DNA of 14,120 bases from Pseudaeromonas sp041911695. GTDB taxonomy: Bacteria; Pseudomonadota; Gammaproteobacteria; Enterobacterales; Aeromonadaceae. Below the pieces are notes generated by a model. That model saw only the letters and a program-made list of their open reading frames with translations, had not been told where the DNA came from and did no database searches. The number at the start of each line of letters is the position of its first letter. The stretch's first letter is position 1. Below are positions 1 through 7,024 of this stretch, in pieces. The stretch lies in NCBI GenBank assembly GCA_041911695.1, contig JAYROM010000043.1, positions 1 to 14,120 of the forward strand, in the 5' to 3' direction. Both the position numbers and the translations under genes were made by a program.

Positions 1-992
1 CCTGGCTTGCCCGCCATGGTTATGGCTTCTATCTCTATGCCCCCAAGGATGACGCCTGTCTGCGCCGTCACTGGTGGCAAAGCTGGGATGATGCGCAGTG
101 GCAACAGCTAGAACAGCTGCGTGCCGTGTATCGTGCGCAGGAGGTGGCTTTCGGCATCGGCCTGACCCCGCTGGGTGCCCACCATGACTATGCCGTCCAA
201 CGCCCACGACTAGAGGCGCGGGTCGCCGAGATCGAGGCGCGTCTGCAACCGGATATCTTCGCCGTGTTATTCGATGACATGCCAAGCGACACCCCGGATC
301 TGGCGGCCTTGCAGGTCGCTATCGCCCACGATATCGCCGGCTGGACCCGCGCGCCACGCCTGGTGTTCTGCCCCAGTTTCTACTCCACCGACCCGATCCT
401 GGAGAAGGTGTTTGGTGCCATGCCGGACGGCTACTGGCAGACCCTCGCACAAGGACTCGATAGTCGCTTTGATCTGTTCTGGACCGGCCCTAAGGTGTGC
501 TCCACCGACTATCCATCCGACCATCTGCAGTGGGTCAGCGAGACGCTGGGGCGTAAGCCTTTCCTGTGGGACAACTATCCGGTCAATGATGGCCGCAAAG
601 CCAGTGACTATCTCTATCTGCGCGGTTTTACCGACCGTCCGGCGCGGCTGGCCGACGCACTGGCCGGCCATGCGGTCAACCCGATGAAGCAGCCGTGGCT
701 CAGCCAGTTACCGCTGGCCACGCTGACCGACAGCTATGCACAAGGCGATGACTACGATGCCGAAGTCAGTTGGCGTCAAGCGGCACGCAACCTGTTGGGG
801 GATGCGCTAGCTGCTCAACTCGAGGCCGATCTGCCACTGTTCGCCGATCGCGGGCTGCGGAATCTGTCTGCCGAGGAGGTCACGGCGCTGCTGGCCCGTT
901 ATCAGCCGTGGGCCAGCCACCCGGCGGTGGGCGAAATCCTCGCCTGGTTACGTGGAGAGTATGTCTTTGACCCGGCCTGCCTCACCGGTTAA
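1..992 (+). CDS. GH84 beta-N-acetylglucosaminidase domain protein (5' end missing)
   Basis: The reading frame is open from the window edge (first full codon at 3), so the N-terminus lies outside; 329 residues are visible. It matches glycoside hydrolase family 84 (NagJ/O-GlcNAcase-type, substrate-assisted removal of terminal beta-linked GlcNAc). Visible landmarks, in order: a YAPKDD strand near residue 12-20; the adjacent catalytic pair Asp-Asp within LFDDMPSD (codons 273-278); WTGPKVCSTDY; and WDNYPVND, which in the family contributes residues that hold the N-acetyl group. By comparison with family spacing, roughly 25-35 residues appear to be missing at the N-terminus. Only the catalytic domain is visible, with no obvious C-terminal carbohydrate-binding module. 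The ATG at 126 is internal and should not be taken as the start. The natural substrate (chitin-derived, mucin or glycoprotein GlcNAc) cannot be told from sequence. No convincing terminator follows in 993-1109. Confidence 0.85.
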   Translation, partial: WLARHGYGFYLYAPKDDACLRRHWWQSWDDAQWQQLEQLRAVYRAQEVAFGIGLTPLGAHHDYAVQRPRLEARVAEIEARLQPDIFAVLFDDMPSDTPDLAALQVAIAHDIAGWTRAPRLVFCPSFYSTDPILEKVFGAMPDGYWQTLAQGLDSRFDLFWTGPKVCSTDYPSDHLQWVSETLGRKPFLWDNYPVNDGRKASDYLYLRGFTDRPARLADALAGHAVNPMKQPWLSQLPLATLTDSYAQGDDYDAEVSWRQAARNLLGDALAAQLEADLPLFADRGLRNLSAEEVTALLARYQPWASHPAVGEILAWLRGEYVFDPACLTG

Positions 993-1109
993 GGCCAATT
1001 GAACCTGTCCGGCGGGTAAACGGCAGTGTTAAGCTAACCGACACTCACCGCCCCTTCGGGCTATCGATTAATCAGGCTATTTATTGTTCAAGATGGAAGG
1101 AGTGTTCTG

Positions 1110-1523
1110 ATGCGTATTCTGCACACCATGTTACGAGTCGGTGATTTGCAACGTTCGATTGATTTCTATACCCGCATTCTGGGCATGAAGTTGCTGCGCC
1201 AGAGCGAGAACGCCGAATACAAGTACACCCTGGCATTTGTCGGCTATGGTGATGAGGCTGAGGAAGCGGTGATCGAGCTGACCTATAACTGGGGAGTCAG
1301 TGAATACGAGATCGGCAGTGCATTTGGTCATATTGCGCTGGAGGCCAACGATATCTACGCCACCTGCGAAGCGATCCGTGCTGCCGGCGGCACCATCACC
1401 CGCGAACCGGGTCCGGTCAAGGGTGGCACCACCGAGATTGCCTTCGTGGTCGATCCGGATGGCTACAAGATTGAGCTGATCAACAAAAAGCATGCCGGCC
1501 AGGGGCTGGGCACGACGGTCTAA
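1110..1523 (+). CDS. gloA: Glyoxalase I (lactoylglutathione lyase)
   Basis: This 137-residue protein is very close to E. coli GlxI (135 residues). It isomerises the hemithioacetal of methylglyoxal and glutathione to S-lactoylglutathione, the first step of cytosolic methylglyoxal detoxification. All four metal ligands of the Ni-dependent bacterial class are present at the E. coli positions: His5, Glu56, His74 and Glu122. The short form, without the insertions of the Zn-type enzyme, also supports the Ni/Co class. The ATG has a strong ribosome binding site (GGAAGGAG, 1095-1102) at good spacing, and the N-terminus MRILHTMLRV aligns with E. coli without a gap. It is a single transcription unit: 117 bp separates it from the GH84 gene and a clear hairpin terminator follows. 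No glyoxalase II gene is nearby. Confidence 0.97.
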   Translation: MRILHTMLRVGDLQRSIDFYTRILGMKLLRQSENAEYKYTLAFVGYGDEAEEAVIELTYNWGVSEYEIGSAFGHIALEANDIYATCEAIRAAGGTITREPGPVKGGTTEIAFVVDPDGYKIELINKKHAGQGLGTTV

Positions 1524-1550
1524 ACCTTGACCATCGCTGAATCGAACAAA

Positions 1551-1577
1551 GGGCTACCAGAGAGTAGCCCTTGTTAT
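1551..1577. terminator. Bidirectional rho-independent terminator between gloA and motY
   Basis: GGGCTAC (1551-1557) pairs with GTAGCCC (1564-1570) around a 6-nt loop. It is followed by TTGTTATTT on the plus strand. On the minus strand the reverse complement is followed by TTTGTT, so it can also end motY transcripts arriving from 1640. Confidence 0.8.
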
Positions 1578-1639
1578 TTCGGATGTATGAGTCCTTATCG
1601 CCTACGGCGGCATGCTTTCGCCTGCTGGGTCCGCGGTGT

Positions 1640-2764
1640 TTAGGGTTTAGCCGGCGTCACCGGGGGTTTAGCCGCCCCGGGTTTGCTGACCACCGCCGGG
1701 GTGGCCGCAGGTTTGGCGACCACTGCAGCCGCCTTGGCTGCCACGGCAGGTTGGCCACTTGTACCATTGACGATCGCCGGCGTGGCCGCAGGTTGTGCGG
1801 CAGGCGCGGCGACCTGGGTGGTCGCGGCGGCAGGGTCACCGGTAAAGATCGGATCCCCGACATCCAGTCCGCGCCGTTCAAATACCGGCAATGAACGCGA
1901 CATCGAGATCACCACGCGGCGGTTGGCAGCACGCCCGGCTTCGGTCTCATTGCTGGCGATATGCTGTTTCTCGCCATGCCCCTGCACTTCGATGCGAGAT
2001 GGGGCAATCCCCATATCGGTGAAATACTGGCTGATCGCTGCCGCCCGCTTTTCCGAGAGTTTCTGGTTCGGCCAACGCGCGCCGAGGCTATCGGTATAGG
2101 CGTTGATCACCAGCATGTCGATGCCACGGTCGGCCTTGAGGAACTGGGCAATCATTTCCAGCCGACGTTGTGAATAAGGGGTCAACTGGTCACTGTTCTT
2201 CTCATAGGTCAACGCGGTAAAGGCGATATCCTCGAAGGTATAGGGCAATAGCCCCTGCAGGCACATCAGAAAAGATTGATAGCGGGCATAGAAGCCCACC
2301 GATGACACTGACACCTGCACACTCTGCCCACGGTGATACCAGTCGCGGAACATAAAGGCCTGATAGCGCCCCTGCTCCAGCTCACCCATCATGGTCCAGG
2401 CAGTCTGGCCCTGTACCAGACCGTCAAACTGCTTGTAGAAACGGATAGTACTCAGGCTGGTTTCACTCATCCCCGGCCGCCAGGTTGGCGGAATCGAGCG
2501 CAGGGTGACCGTCTGGATTTGTGCATTCGGGCGGAGGGGGCGCAACTCAAAATCAAGGTTGATCTGTTTACCGGCGCGACTGACGAAGGCACCGCTCCCA
2601 TAGCCCGGAATAAAGTGTTCCAGTCGGCATTCGACAGGCGAGTCAGCGGTCAGTCGCCAAACCGACTGGTCAAGCGACGCTGCATATTCCAGCGTTGCCG
2701 CAGACGCCAGCGGGGCGACCAGGCAGCCAGATAACCACATTGCAATGACATAGCCAGACTTCAC
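1640..2764 (-). CDS. motY: MotY, sodium-driven flagellar motor T-ring protein, with Ala/Pro-rich tail
   Basis: The 374-residue protein starts with a signal peptide (about residues 1-22, ASA before the predicted cut). Next comes a MotY-type N-terminal domain (about 23-165), with a C-x-L-x-H-x-I-P-G-Y-G stretch and NLDFEL. An OmpA-type peptidoglycan-binding domain follows at about 179-287, with Asp225 and Arg240 in its TDSLG...LSEKRA motif and a closing NRRVVI. In Vibrio, MotY forms the periplasmic T ring with MotX and anchors PomA/PomB stators at the polar flagellum. I place the start at the GTG at 2764 because AAGGAG (2771-2776) is ideally spaced and a sigma-28 promoter (2791-2817) would begin the transcript near 2784. 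The in-frame GTG at 2785 is therefore very unlikely. Oddity: the last 64 residues (311-374) are low-complexity Ala/Pro/Val/Lys, beyond the roughly 290-residue Vibrio protein. MotX is not in this window. Confidence 0.92.
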   Translation of the reverse strand: MKSGYVIAMWLSGCLVAPLASAATLEYAASLDQSVWRLTADSPVECRLEHFIPGYGSGAFVSRAGKQINLDFELRPLRPNAQIQTVTLRSIPPTWRPGMSETSLSTIRFYKQFDGLVQGQTAWTMMGELEQGRYQAFMFRDWYHRGQSVQVSVSSVGFYARYQSFLMCLQGLLPYTFEDIAFTALTYEKNSDQLTPYSQRRLEMIAQFLKADRGIDMLVINAYTDSLGARWPNQKLSEKRAAAISQYFTDMGIAPSRIEVQGHGEKQHIASNETEAGRAANRRVVISMSRSLPVFERRGLDVGDPIFTGDPAAATTQVAAPAAQPAATPAIVNGTSGQPAVAAKAAAVVAKPAATPAVVSKPGAAKPPVTPAKP

Positions 2765-2790
2765 GGCACTCTCCTTCTTCAGCACCCTGT

Positions 2791-2817
2791 CTATCGGCCG
2801 ACTCTCCTATAGCTTTA
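2791..2817 (-). promoter_or_regulatory. Sigma-28 (FliA) promoter of motY
   Basis: On the minus strand the sequence reads TAAA (2817-2814), exactly 15 nt, then GCCGATAG (2798-2791). This is a near-perfect match to the flagellar sigma-28 consensus TAAA-N15-GCCGATAA. The expected transcript start, about 7 nt beyond the -10, falls near 2784 and leaves a short leader carrying AAGGAG before the GTG at 2764. Flagellar late-class control is what is known for motY in Vibrio. Confidence 0.85.
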
Positions 2818-2880
2818 GCGTAAATGTGGGATTGTACAAAAATCAGGCATCGTCAGCGCATGGGCAATTGATGCGTCTTC

Positions 2881-2889
2881 TGACATAAT
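2881..2889 (+). promoter_or_regulatory. Possible extended -10 promoter of uraA
   Basis: TGACATAAT forms an extended -10 element (TG-N-CATAAT, -10 hexamer 2884-2889) about 77 bp before the uraA start. No good -35 is seen at 16-18 bp; TTGATG upstream is too close. No PurR-like operator was recognised in the 180-bp motY-uraA gap. Confidence 0.35.
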
Positions 2890-2965
2890 ACGCCGTCTTT
2901 CCACCCGGATAAGACAGGTCATGCCCTTTCGCAGAGAATAACAAACCGGGAAAAGGAGAAATCCC

Positions 2966-4231
2966 ATGCGCAAACGTATCATCCAGATCGAAGAACGCCC
3001 GCCGCTACATGAGTGTATCCCCCTGAGTTTCCAACACCTTTTTGCTATGTTTGGCGCCTCGGTGCTGGTGCCGATGCTGTTCAAGGTGGATGTCGGGACC
3101 GTCCTGCTGTTTAACGGTATCGGTACGCTGATTTACCTGTTCCTGTGCCAGGGCAAAGTCCCGGCCTATCTTGGCTCCAGCTTCGCATTCCTGTCGCCGG
3201 TGTTTGCCGTGCTCGCCGGTAACCATTACGAAGTCGCCCTGGGGGGCTTTATCGCTTCCGGCCTGCTGTTCATGGCGGTCGCCAGCCTGATCAAAATGTT
3301 CGGTTACCAGTGGATCCAGGTGGTGTTCCCGCCAGCCGCGATGGGCGCCATTGTCGCCATCATCGGTCTGGAACTGGCACCGGTCGCCGCCGACATGGCC
3401 GGTCTGACCGCCAAGACACTCGACCCGTCCACCCTGATCATTTCGATGAGTACCTTTGCCGTGGTCGTGTTCGGCTCGGTACTGTTCCGCGGCTTCCTGG
3501 CCGTTATCCCGATCCTGATTGCCATCATCGTCGGCTATGTGATTGCCACCCTGCTCGGCAAGGTGGACTACAGTGCCGTGGCCACCGCCCAATTCTTCCA
3601 GGTGCCGACCTTCTACAAGCCGCAGTTTGATATCGCCGCCATCATCACCATCCTGCCGGCCGCCTTTGTGGTGATTGCCGAACATATCGGCCACTTTATC
3701 GTCACCGAACGCATTGTTGACCGTCCGCTGCTCAAGGATCCGGGCATGCACCGCTCATTGATGGGCGACGGGATCTCCACTACCCTGTCCGGCTTCTTCG
3801 GTTCAGTACCGACCACCACCTACGGCGAGAACATCGGCGTGATGGCAATTACCCGCGTGTATAGCGTCTGGGTAATTGGCGGTGCGGCGGTGCTGTCAGT
3901 GCTGCTGGCGTTCCTCGGCCAGTTTACCGCGCTGGTGCGCACCATCCCGGTACCGGTGATGGGCGGCGTCTCGCTGCTGCTGTTCGGGGTGATTGCCGCC
4001 TCCGGGGTACGCATGTTGGTCGAGTCCAAGGTAGACTACAGCAAGCCGAAAAACCTGATCCTGACCTCGATCGTACTGGTGGTTGGCCTGTCTGGCGCCC
4101 ACCTGGACCTCGGCACCGTCAGCCTGAAGGGCATGGCACTGGCCACCCTGCTCTCCATCGTGGTCAGCCTGCTGTTTGAAGTATTCGAGCGCCTGGGCTG
4201 GATCAGCACCCAGGACATCATGGAGCCGTAA
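2966..4231 (+). CDS. uraA: Uracil permease (uracil:H+ symporter)
   Basis: This 421-residue inner-membrane transporter of the NCS2 (nucleobase-ascorbate transporter) family closely follows E. coli UraA (429 residues) from ERPPLHECIPLSFQHLFAMF through the C-terminal helices. Residues known in UraA for uracil and proton handling are present: Glu239 and His243 in VIAEHIGH (E. coli Glu241 and His245) and Glu288 in TTYGENIGV (E. coli Glu290). The conserved VPAYLGSSFAF segment near residue 65-75 is also there. The family has 14 membrane segments and the hydrophobic profile fits. The ATG is preceded by AAAAGGAG at suitable spacing. In E. coli uraA follows upp; here it does not, and rnt begins 34 bp after its stop with no terminator between, so the two are probably co-transcribed. 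Confidence 0.95.
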   Translation: MRKRIIQIEERPPLHECIPLSFQHLFAMFGASVLVPMLFKVDVGTVLLFNGIGTLIYLFLCQGKVPAYLGSSFAFLSPVFAVLAGNHYEVALGGFIASGLLFMAVASLIKMFGYQWIQVVFPPAAMGAIVAIIGLELAPVAADMAGLTAKTLDPSTLIISMSTFAVVVFGSVLFRGFLAVIPILIAIIVGYVIATLLGKVDYSAVATAQFFQVPTFYKPQFDIAAIITILPAAFVVIAEHIGHFIVTERIVDRPLLKDPGMHRSLMGDGISTTLSGFFGSVPTTTYGENIGVMAITRVYSVWVIGGAAVLSVLLAFLGQFTALVRTIPVPVMGGVSLLLFGVIAASGVRMLVESKVDYSKPKNLILTSIVLVVGLSGAHLDLGTVSLKGMALATLLSIVVSLLFEVFERLGWISTQDIMEP

Positions 4232-4265
4232 GGCCCGTTTGTAGTAAATCTGATTGAGTAAACGG

Positions 4266-4922
4266 ATGAGTGAAAATACCCCGGTACACCCGCTGAAACG
4301 CCGCTTTCGTGGCTATTTCCCGGTTGTCATAGATGTAGAAACCGCCGGGTTCAACGCCCGTACCGACGCCTTGCTGGAGATCGCCGCCTGCACCCTGACC
4401 ATGGACGACGATGGCTGGATGCATATCGACGAGACGTTCCATTTCCATGTTGAGCCGTTTGAAGGCGCCAACATCGAGAAGGCCGCCATTGAGTTCAACG
4501 GTATTGATCCGTTCAACCCGTTGCGCGGGGCGGTGTCGGAAAAGGAGGCGCTGGGCGCCATTTTCAAGGGATTACGCAAGGGACTCAAAGAGACCGACTG
4601 TCATCGTGCCATTGTGGTGGCCCACAACGCCGCGTTTGACCACGGCTTCCTGATGAACGCGGCGGAGCGCGCCGGGCTCAAGCGTAATCCGTTCCATCCG
4701 TTTGCCACTTTTGATACCGCCACCCTGGCCGGTCTGGCCCTGGGTCAGACCGTGCTGGCCAAGGCCTGCCAGACCGCAGGCATCCCGTTTGACGGCAAGG
4801 AGGCCCACTCGGCGCTGTACGATACCCAGCGCACCGCCGAGCTGTTCTGCTATATCGTCAACCGCTGGAAATCGCTCGGTGGCTGGCCGCCGGCAGACAG
4901 CGATGGTCTGGGCGACGAATAA
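4266..4922 (+). CDS. rnt: Ribonuclease T (3'-5' exoribonuclease)
   Basis: The 218-residue DEDDh-family exonuclease trims the 3' ends of tRNAs and other stable RNAs and turns over the CCA end. The catalytic residues fall at the same positions as in E. coli RNase T: Asp23 and Glu25 (VIDVETAGF), Asp125 (AHNAAFDH), His181 and Asp186 (EAHSALYD). The C-terminal RWKSLGGWP is also conserved. I chose ATG 4266 because MSENTP aligns with the E. coli N-terminus MSDN. An in-frame TTG at 4254 would add four residues, has no better ribosome binding site, and remains a minor alternative. The gene is 34 bp downstream of uraA and ends at a strong terminator, suggesting a uraA-rnt transcript. In Vibrio, from memory, rnt lies beside motY and gloA, so this is a rearranged version of a known neighbourhood. 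Confidence 0.96.
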   Translation: MSENTPVHPLKRRFRGYFPVVIDVETAGFNARTDALLEIAACTLTMDDDGWMHIDETFHFHVEPFEGANIEKAAIEFNGIDPFNPLRGAVSEKEALGAIFKGLRKGLKETDCHRAIVVAHNAAFDHGFLMNAAERAGLKRNPFHPFATFDTATLAGLALGQTVLAKACQTAGIPFDGKEAHSALYDTQRTAELFCYIVNRWKSLGGWPPADSDGLGDE

Positions 4923-4952
4923 TCGACGCCCGGCGGCATCAGATGAGTTTGT

Positions 4953-4983
4953 AAAAAAAACGCCTCTTGTTGAGGCGTTTTTT
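4953..4983. terminator. Bidirectional rho-independent terminator after rnt
   Basis: AAAAAACGCCTC (4955-4966) pairs with GAGGCGTTTTTT (4972-4983) around TTGTT. The A and T tracts on either side make it able to work on both strands. It separates rnt from the antiporter gene. Confidence 0.92.
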
Positions 4984-5049
4984 ATGGACTTCGTGTCGTT
5001 TTTAAGCAGAATGTGCGGTCCTGTTTGACGACTACACCGGACGTAATCC

Positions 5050-6372
5050 ATGACCAATCCTGTTATCGTCGCCGTCGGGCTGATGCTGTTGCTCAGTCTG
5101 CTGCGCATGAACGTTGTTGTATCCCTCGCCGTGAGCGCCGTTGTCGGTGGACTGGTCGGCGGGCTCTCCCTGACTGACACCCTGCAGGCCTTCACTGGCG
5201 GTCTGGGTGGTGGGGCGACCATTGCCCTCTCCTATGCCATGCTCGGCGCCTTTGCCGTCGCCATCTCGCGCTCCGGCATCACCGATCTGCTGGCACATAA
5301 GGTCATCAGCCAGTTGGGGGGCGAAGCCAACCCCAGCCAGCTGCGTTGGGTCAAGGCGCTGCTGCTCGGTGCCTTGCTGCTGGTCAGTATCAGCTCGCAG
5401 AACCTGATCCCGGTGCATATCGCCTTTATTCCGATCCTGGTGCCGCCGCTGTTGCATGTGATGGCACAGATGCGCCTTGATCGTCGACTGGTGGCTTGCG
5501 TCATCACCTTCGGTCTGACCGCCACCTATATGATCCTGCCAGTCGGTTTTGGCGGGATCTTTTTAAACGACATCCTGGCGCAGAACCTGATCAAGAGCGG
5601 TGTCGCGGTCAGTGGTCCGCAGTTGCCGCTGGCGATGGCCATTCCGGTTGGCGGTATGGTGCTCGGGCTGATCACGGCCTTCTTTACTTATCGCAAGCCG
5701 CGTGACTATGACCTGGCACCGATCCTGGCCATCGAGCCGGAGACCGTCCAGTTCGACGCCCGTCACCTGTGGGTGGCCTTGGTGGCGATTGTCAGTGCAC
5801 TCGGGCTGCAACTCTATACCGACTCGATCATCATCGGCGCGCTGGCCGGTTTCCTGATCTTTACCCTGGGCGGCGTCATCCGCTTTAACGAAAGTCAGGA
5901 CGCCTTCACCCAAGGGGTAAAGATGATGTCGCTGATCGGCTTTATCATGATCAGCGCCTCTGGCTTCTCGGCAGTGATGAATGCCACCCACGGCGTCGAT
6001 ACCTTGGTGCAGGCGGTCGGCCAATCACTGGGCGGTCATAAGGGGCTGGCGTCGTTCGCCATGCTGCTGGTTGGCCTGCTGGTCACCATGGGCATCGGCT
6101 CGTCGTTTTCCACCGTGCCGATCATTGCCGGCATCTATGTGCCGCTGTGCCTGCATCTGGGTTTCTCGCCGCTGGCGACCATTGCTATCGTCGGTACCGC
6201 CGGGGCACTGGGCGATGCCGGTTCACCCGCCTCAGACTCCACCCTCGGCCCGACCTCCGGTTTGAATGCCGATGGTCAGCATGACCATATCTGGGACAGC
6301 GTGGTACCAACCTTTATCCACTACAACATTCCGCTGCTGGTGTTTGGCTGGATTGCCAGCATGGTGCTGTAA
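5050..6372 (+). CDS. Na+/H+ antiporter-family (NhaC/YuiF-like) membrane protein
   Basis: This is a 440-residue polytopic inner-membrane protein with about 11-12 hydrophobic segments. It belongs to the Na+/H+ antiporter families of the ion transporter superfamily (NhaC/YuiF-like). The most telling stretches are SSQNLIPVHIAFIPILVPPLL (about residue 117-137), GSSFSTVPIIAG near 350, and the strongly conserved GDAGSPASDSTLGPTSG near 388-404, typical of the family's C-terminal half. YuiF of Bacillus has been linked to histidine uptake, so the substrate may be an amino acid or a cation; the sequence does not decide this. The ATG has only a weak ribosome binding site (GGACG about 9 nt upstream), but the next Met is inside the first helix region and the N-terminus reads as a normal first membrane segment. 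It is a single gene, with terminators on both sides. Confidence 0.85.
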   Translation: MTNPVIVAVGLMLLLSLLRMNVVVSLAVSAVVGGLVGGLSLTDTLQAFTGGLGGGATIALSYAMLGAFAVAISRSGITDLLAHKVISQLGGEANPSQLRWVKALLLGALLLVSISSQNLIPVHIAFIPILVPPLLHVMAQMRLDRRLVACVITFGLTATYMILPVGFGGIFLNDILAQNLIKSGVAVSGPQLPLAMAIPVGGMVLGLITAFFTYRKPRDYDLAPILAIEPETVQFDARHLWVALVAIVSALGLQLYTDSIIIGALAGFLIFTLGGVIRFNESQDAFTQGVKMMSLIGFIMISASGFSAVMNATHGVDTLVQAVGQSLGGHKGLASFAMLLVGLLVTMGIGSSFSTVPIIAGIYVPLCLHLGFSPLATIAIVGTAGALGDAGSPASDSTLGPTSGLNADGQHDHIWDSVVPTFIHYNIPLLVFGWIASMVL

Positions 6373-6390
6373 TCCGACCCCTCGCGCAGC

Positions 6391-6421
6391 AAAAAGGGCT
6401 ACCCATCTGGTAGCCCTTTTT
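6391..6421. terminator. Bidirectional rho-independent terminator between antiporter gene and grxD
   Basis: AAAAAGGGCTACC (6391-6403) and GGTAGCCCTTTTT (6409-6421) form a 13-bp stem with loop CATCT. The two genes converge here, and the A/T tracts serve both directions. The stem core GGGCTAC is the same as in the terminator at 1551. Confidence 0.92.
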
Positions 6422-6444
6422 CATGGTCGCTTGGTACCACTCGC

Positions 6445-6780
6445 TTATACGGCAGCCGGCTTGTGGCGCGCAGCAGCTTCTTTAATCAGCGGTTGCAGTT
6501 CGCCCTGCTGGAACATCTCCAGCATGATGTCACAGCCACCGATCAGCTCACCTTCCACCCACAGTTGCGGGAAGGTTGGCCAGTTGGCGTACTTGGGCAA
6601 CTCGGCACGGATGTCCGGATTCTGCAGGATATCGACATAGGCAAACTGTTCGCCACAGGCCATCAGCGCCTGGGAGGCCTGGGCGGAGAAACCGCAGCTC
6701 GGCAGCTTGGGCGAGCCCTTCATATACAGCAGGATAGGGTTTTCGGCGATCTGCTGTTTGATTTTCTCAATGGTATCCAT
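6445..6780 (-). CDS. grxD: Monothiol glutaredoxin 4
   Basis: The 111-residue protein matches E. coli Grx4/GrxD (115 residues). It carries the monothiol CGFS active site (Cys29-Gly-Phe-Ser) after MKGSPKLPS. Other glutathione-binding elements are WPTFPQLWV with the cis-Pro and the GGCDI motif. Such proteins bind a glutathione-ligated [2Fe-2S] cluster as a homodimer or with BolA, and deliver or sense iron-sulfur clusters in the cytosol. The ATG is preceded by GAGGTT at suitable spacing on the minus strand, and a plausible sigma-70 promoter lies upstream (6809-6836). The gene is divergent from sodB, whose product is an iron enzyme. The shared iron/redox theme is suggestive, but no common operator was seen. 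Confidence 0.96.
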   Translation of the reverse strand: MDTIEKIKQQIAENPILLYMKGSPKLPSCGFSAQASQALMACGEQFAYVDILQNPDIRAELPKYANWPTFPQLWVEGELIGGCDIMLEMFQQGELQPLIKEAAARHKPAAV

Positions 6781-6808
6781 TCTAACCTCGGGTCATGAAG
6801 ATGTGCGG

Positions 6809-6836
6809 ATTGTACAACAATGTTACGCCAGCTCAA
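6809..6836 (-). promoter_or_regulatory. Sigma-70 type promoter of grxD
   Basis: On the minus strand, TTGAGC (6836-6831) is followed after 16 bp by TACAAT (6814-6809). The transcript would start near 6802, giving a leader of about 20 nt with GAGGTT before the ATG at 6780. Confidence 0.55.
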
Positions 6837-6931
6837 TCCCCAAGCCGGCCCGCTACCGGCTGGCTGTGATGGCATCGTAACCAGCTTGTTAAAAATGATG
6901 TATTTGATGGTAGCGTTTATGCCGAAAAGTT

Positions 6932-6940
6932 TGCTATAAA
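6932..6940 (+). promoter_or_regulatory. Extended -10 promoter of sodB
   Basis: TGCTATAAA provides an extended -10 (TG-N-TATAAA) in an AT-rich stretch. No consensus -35 is found at the standard distance, as is usual for extended -10 promoters. Transcription would begin near 6947, leaving a leader of about 78 nt before the sodB ATG. Confidence 0.5.
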
Positions 6941-6950
6941 TCAAATCACC

Positions 6951-6968
6951 ACGCGGTTGATACCGCGT
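6951..6968 (+). promoter_or_regulatory. Hairpin in the sodB 5' leader
   Basis: ACGCGGT (6951-6957) and ACCGCGT (6962-6968) form a perfect 7-bp stem with a TGAT loop, just after the predicted transcript start and before TTCAGTAC. It could protect the 5' end of the mRNA or be a regulatory element. In E. coli the sodB leader is the target of the small RNA RyhB with Hfq, but equivalence of this hairpin is not shown. Confidence 0.4.
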
Positions 6969-7024
6969 TTCAGTACAAAAATGGTCTCGTAAAGAGCCGT
7001 ATCACCAGATTGGAGAGTCGAATT

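Noticed and set aside
2764..2785. Longer motY starting at GTG 2785
   Set aside because: It coincides with the predicted sigma-28 transcript start and would contain the AAGGAG of the better start inside its coding region.
3005..3751. 248-codon minus-strand open frame inside uraA
   Set aside because: Antisense shadow of a highly conserved gene; composition rich in His/Gln/Asp, as expected from reverse reading of a GC-rich membrane protein gene.
6843..6861. AGCCGG/CCGGCT inverted repeat between grxD and sodB
   Set aside because: Only 6 bp with a 7-nt loop, no T tract and no known operator match; not enough to name as a regulatory site.
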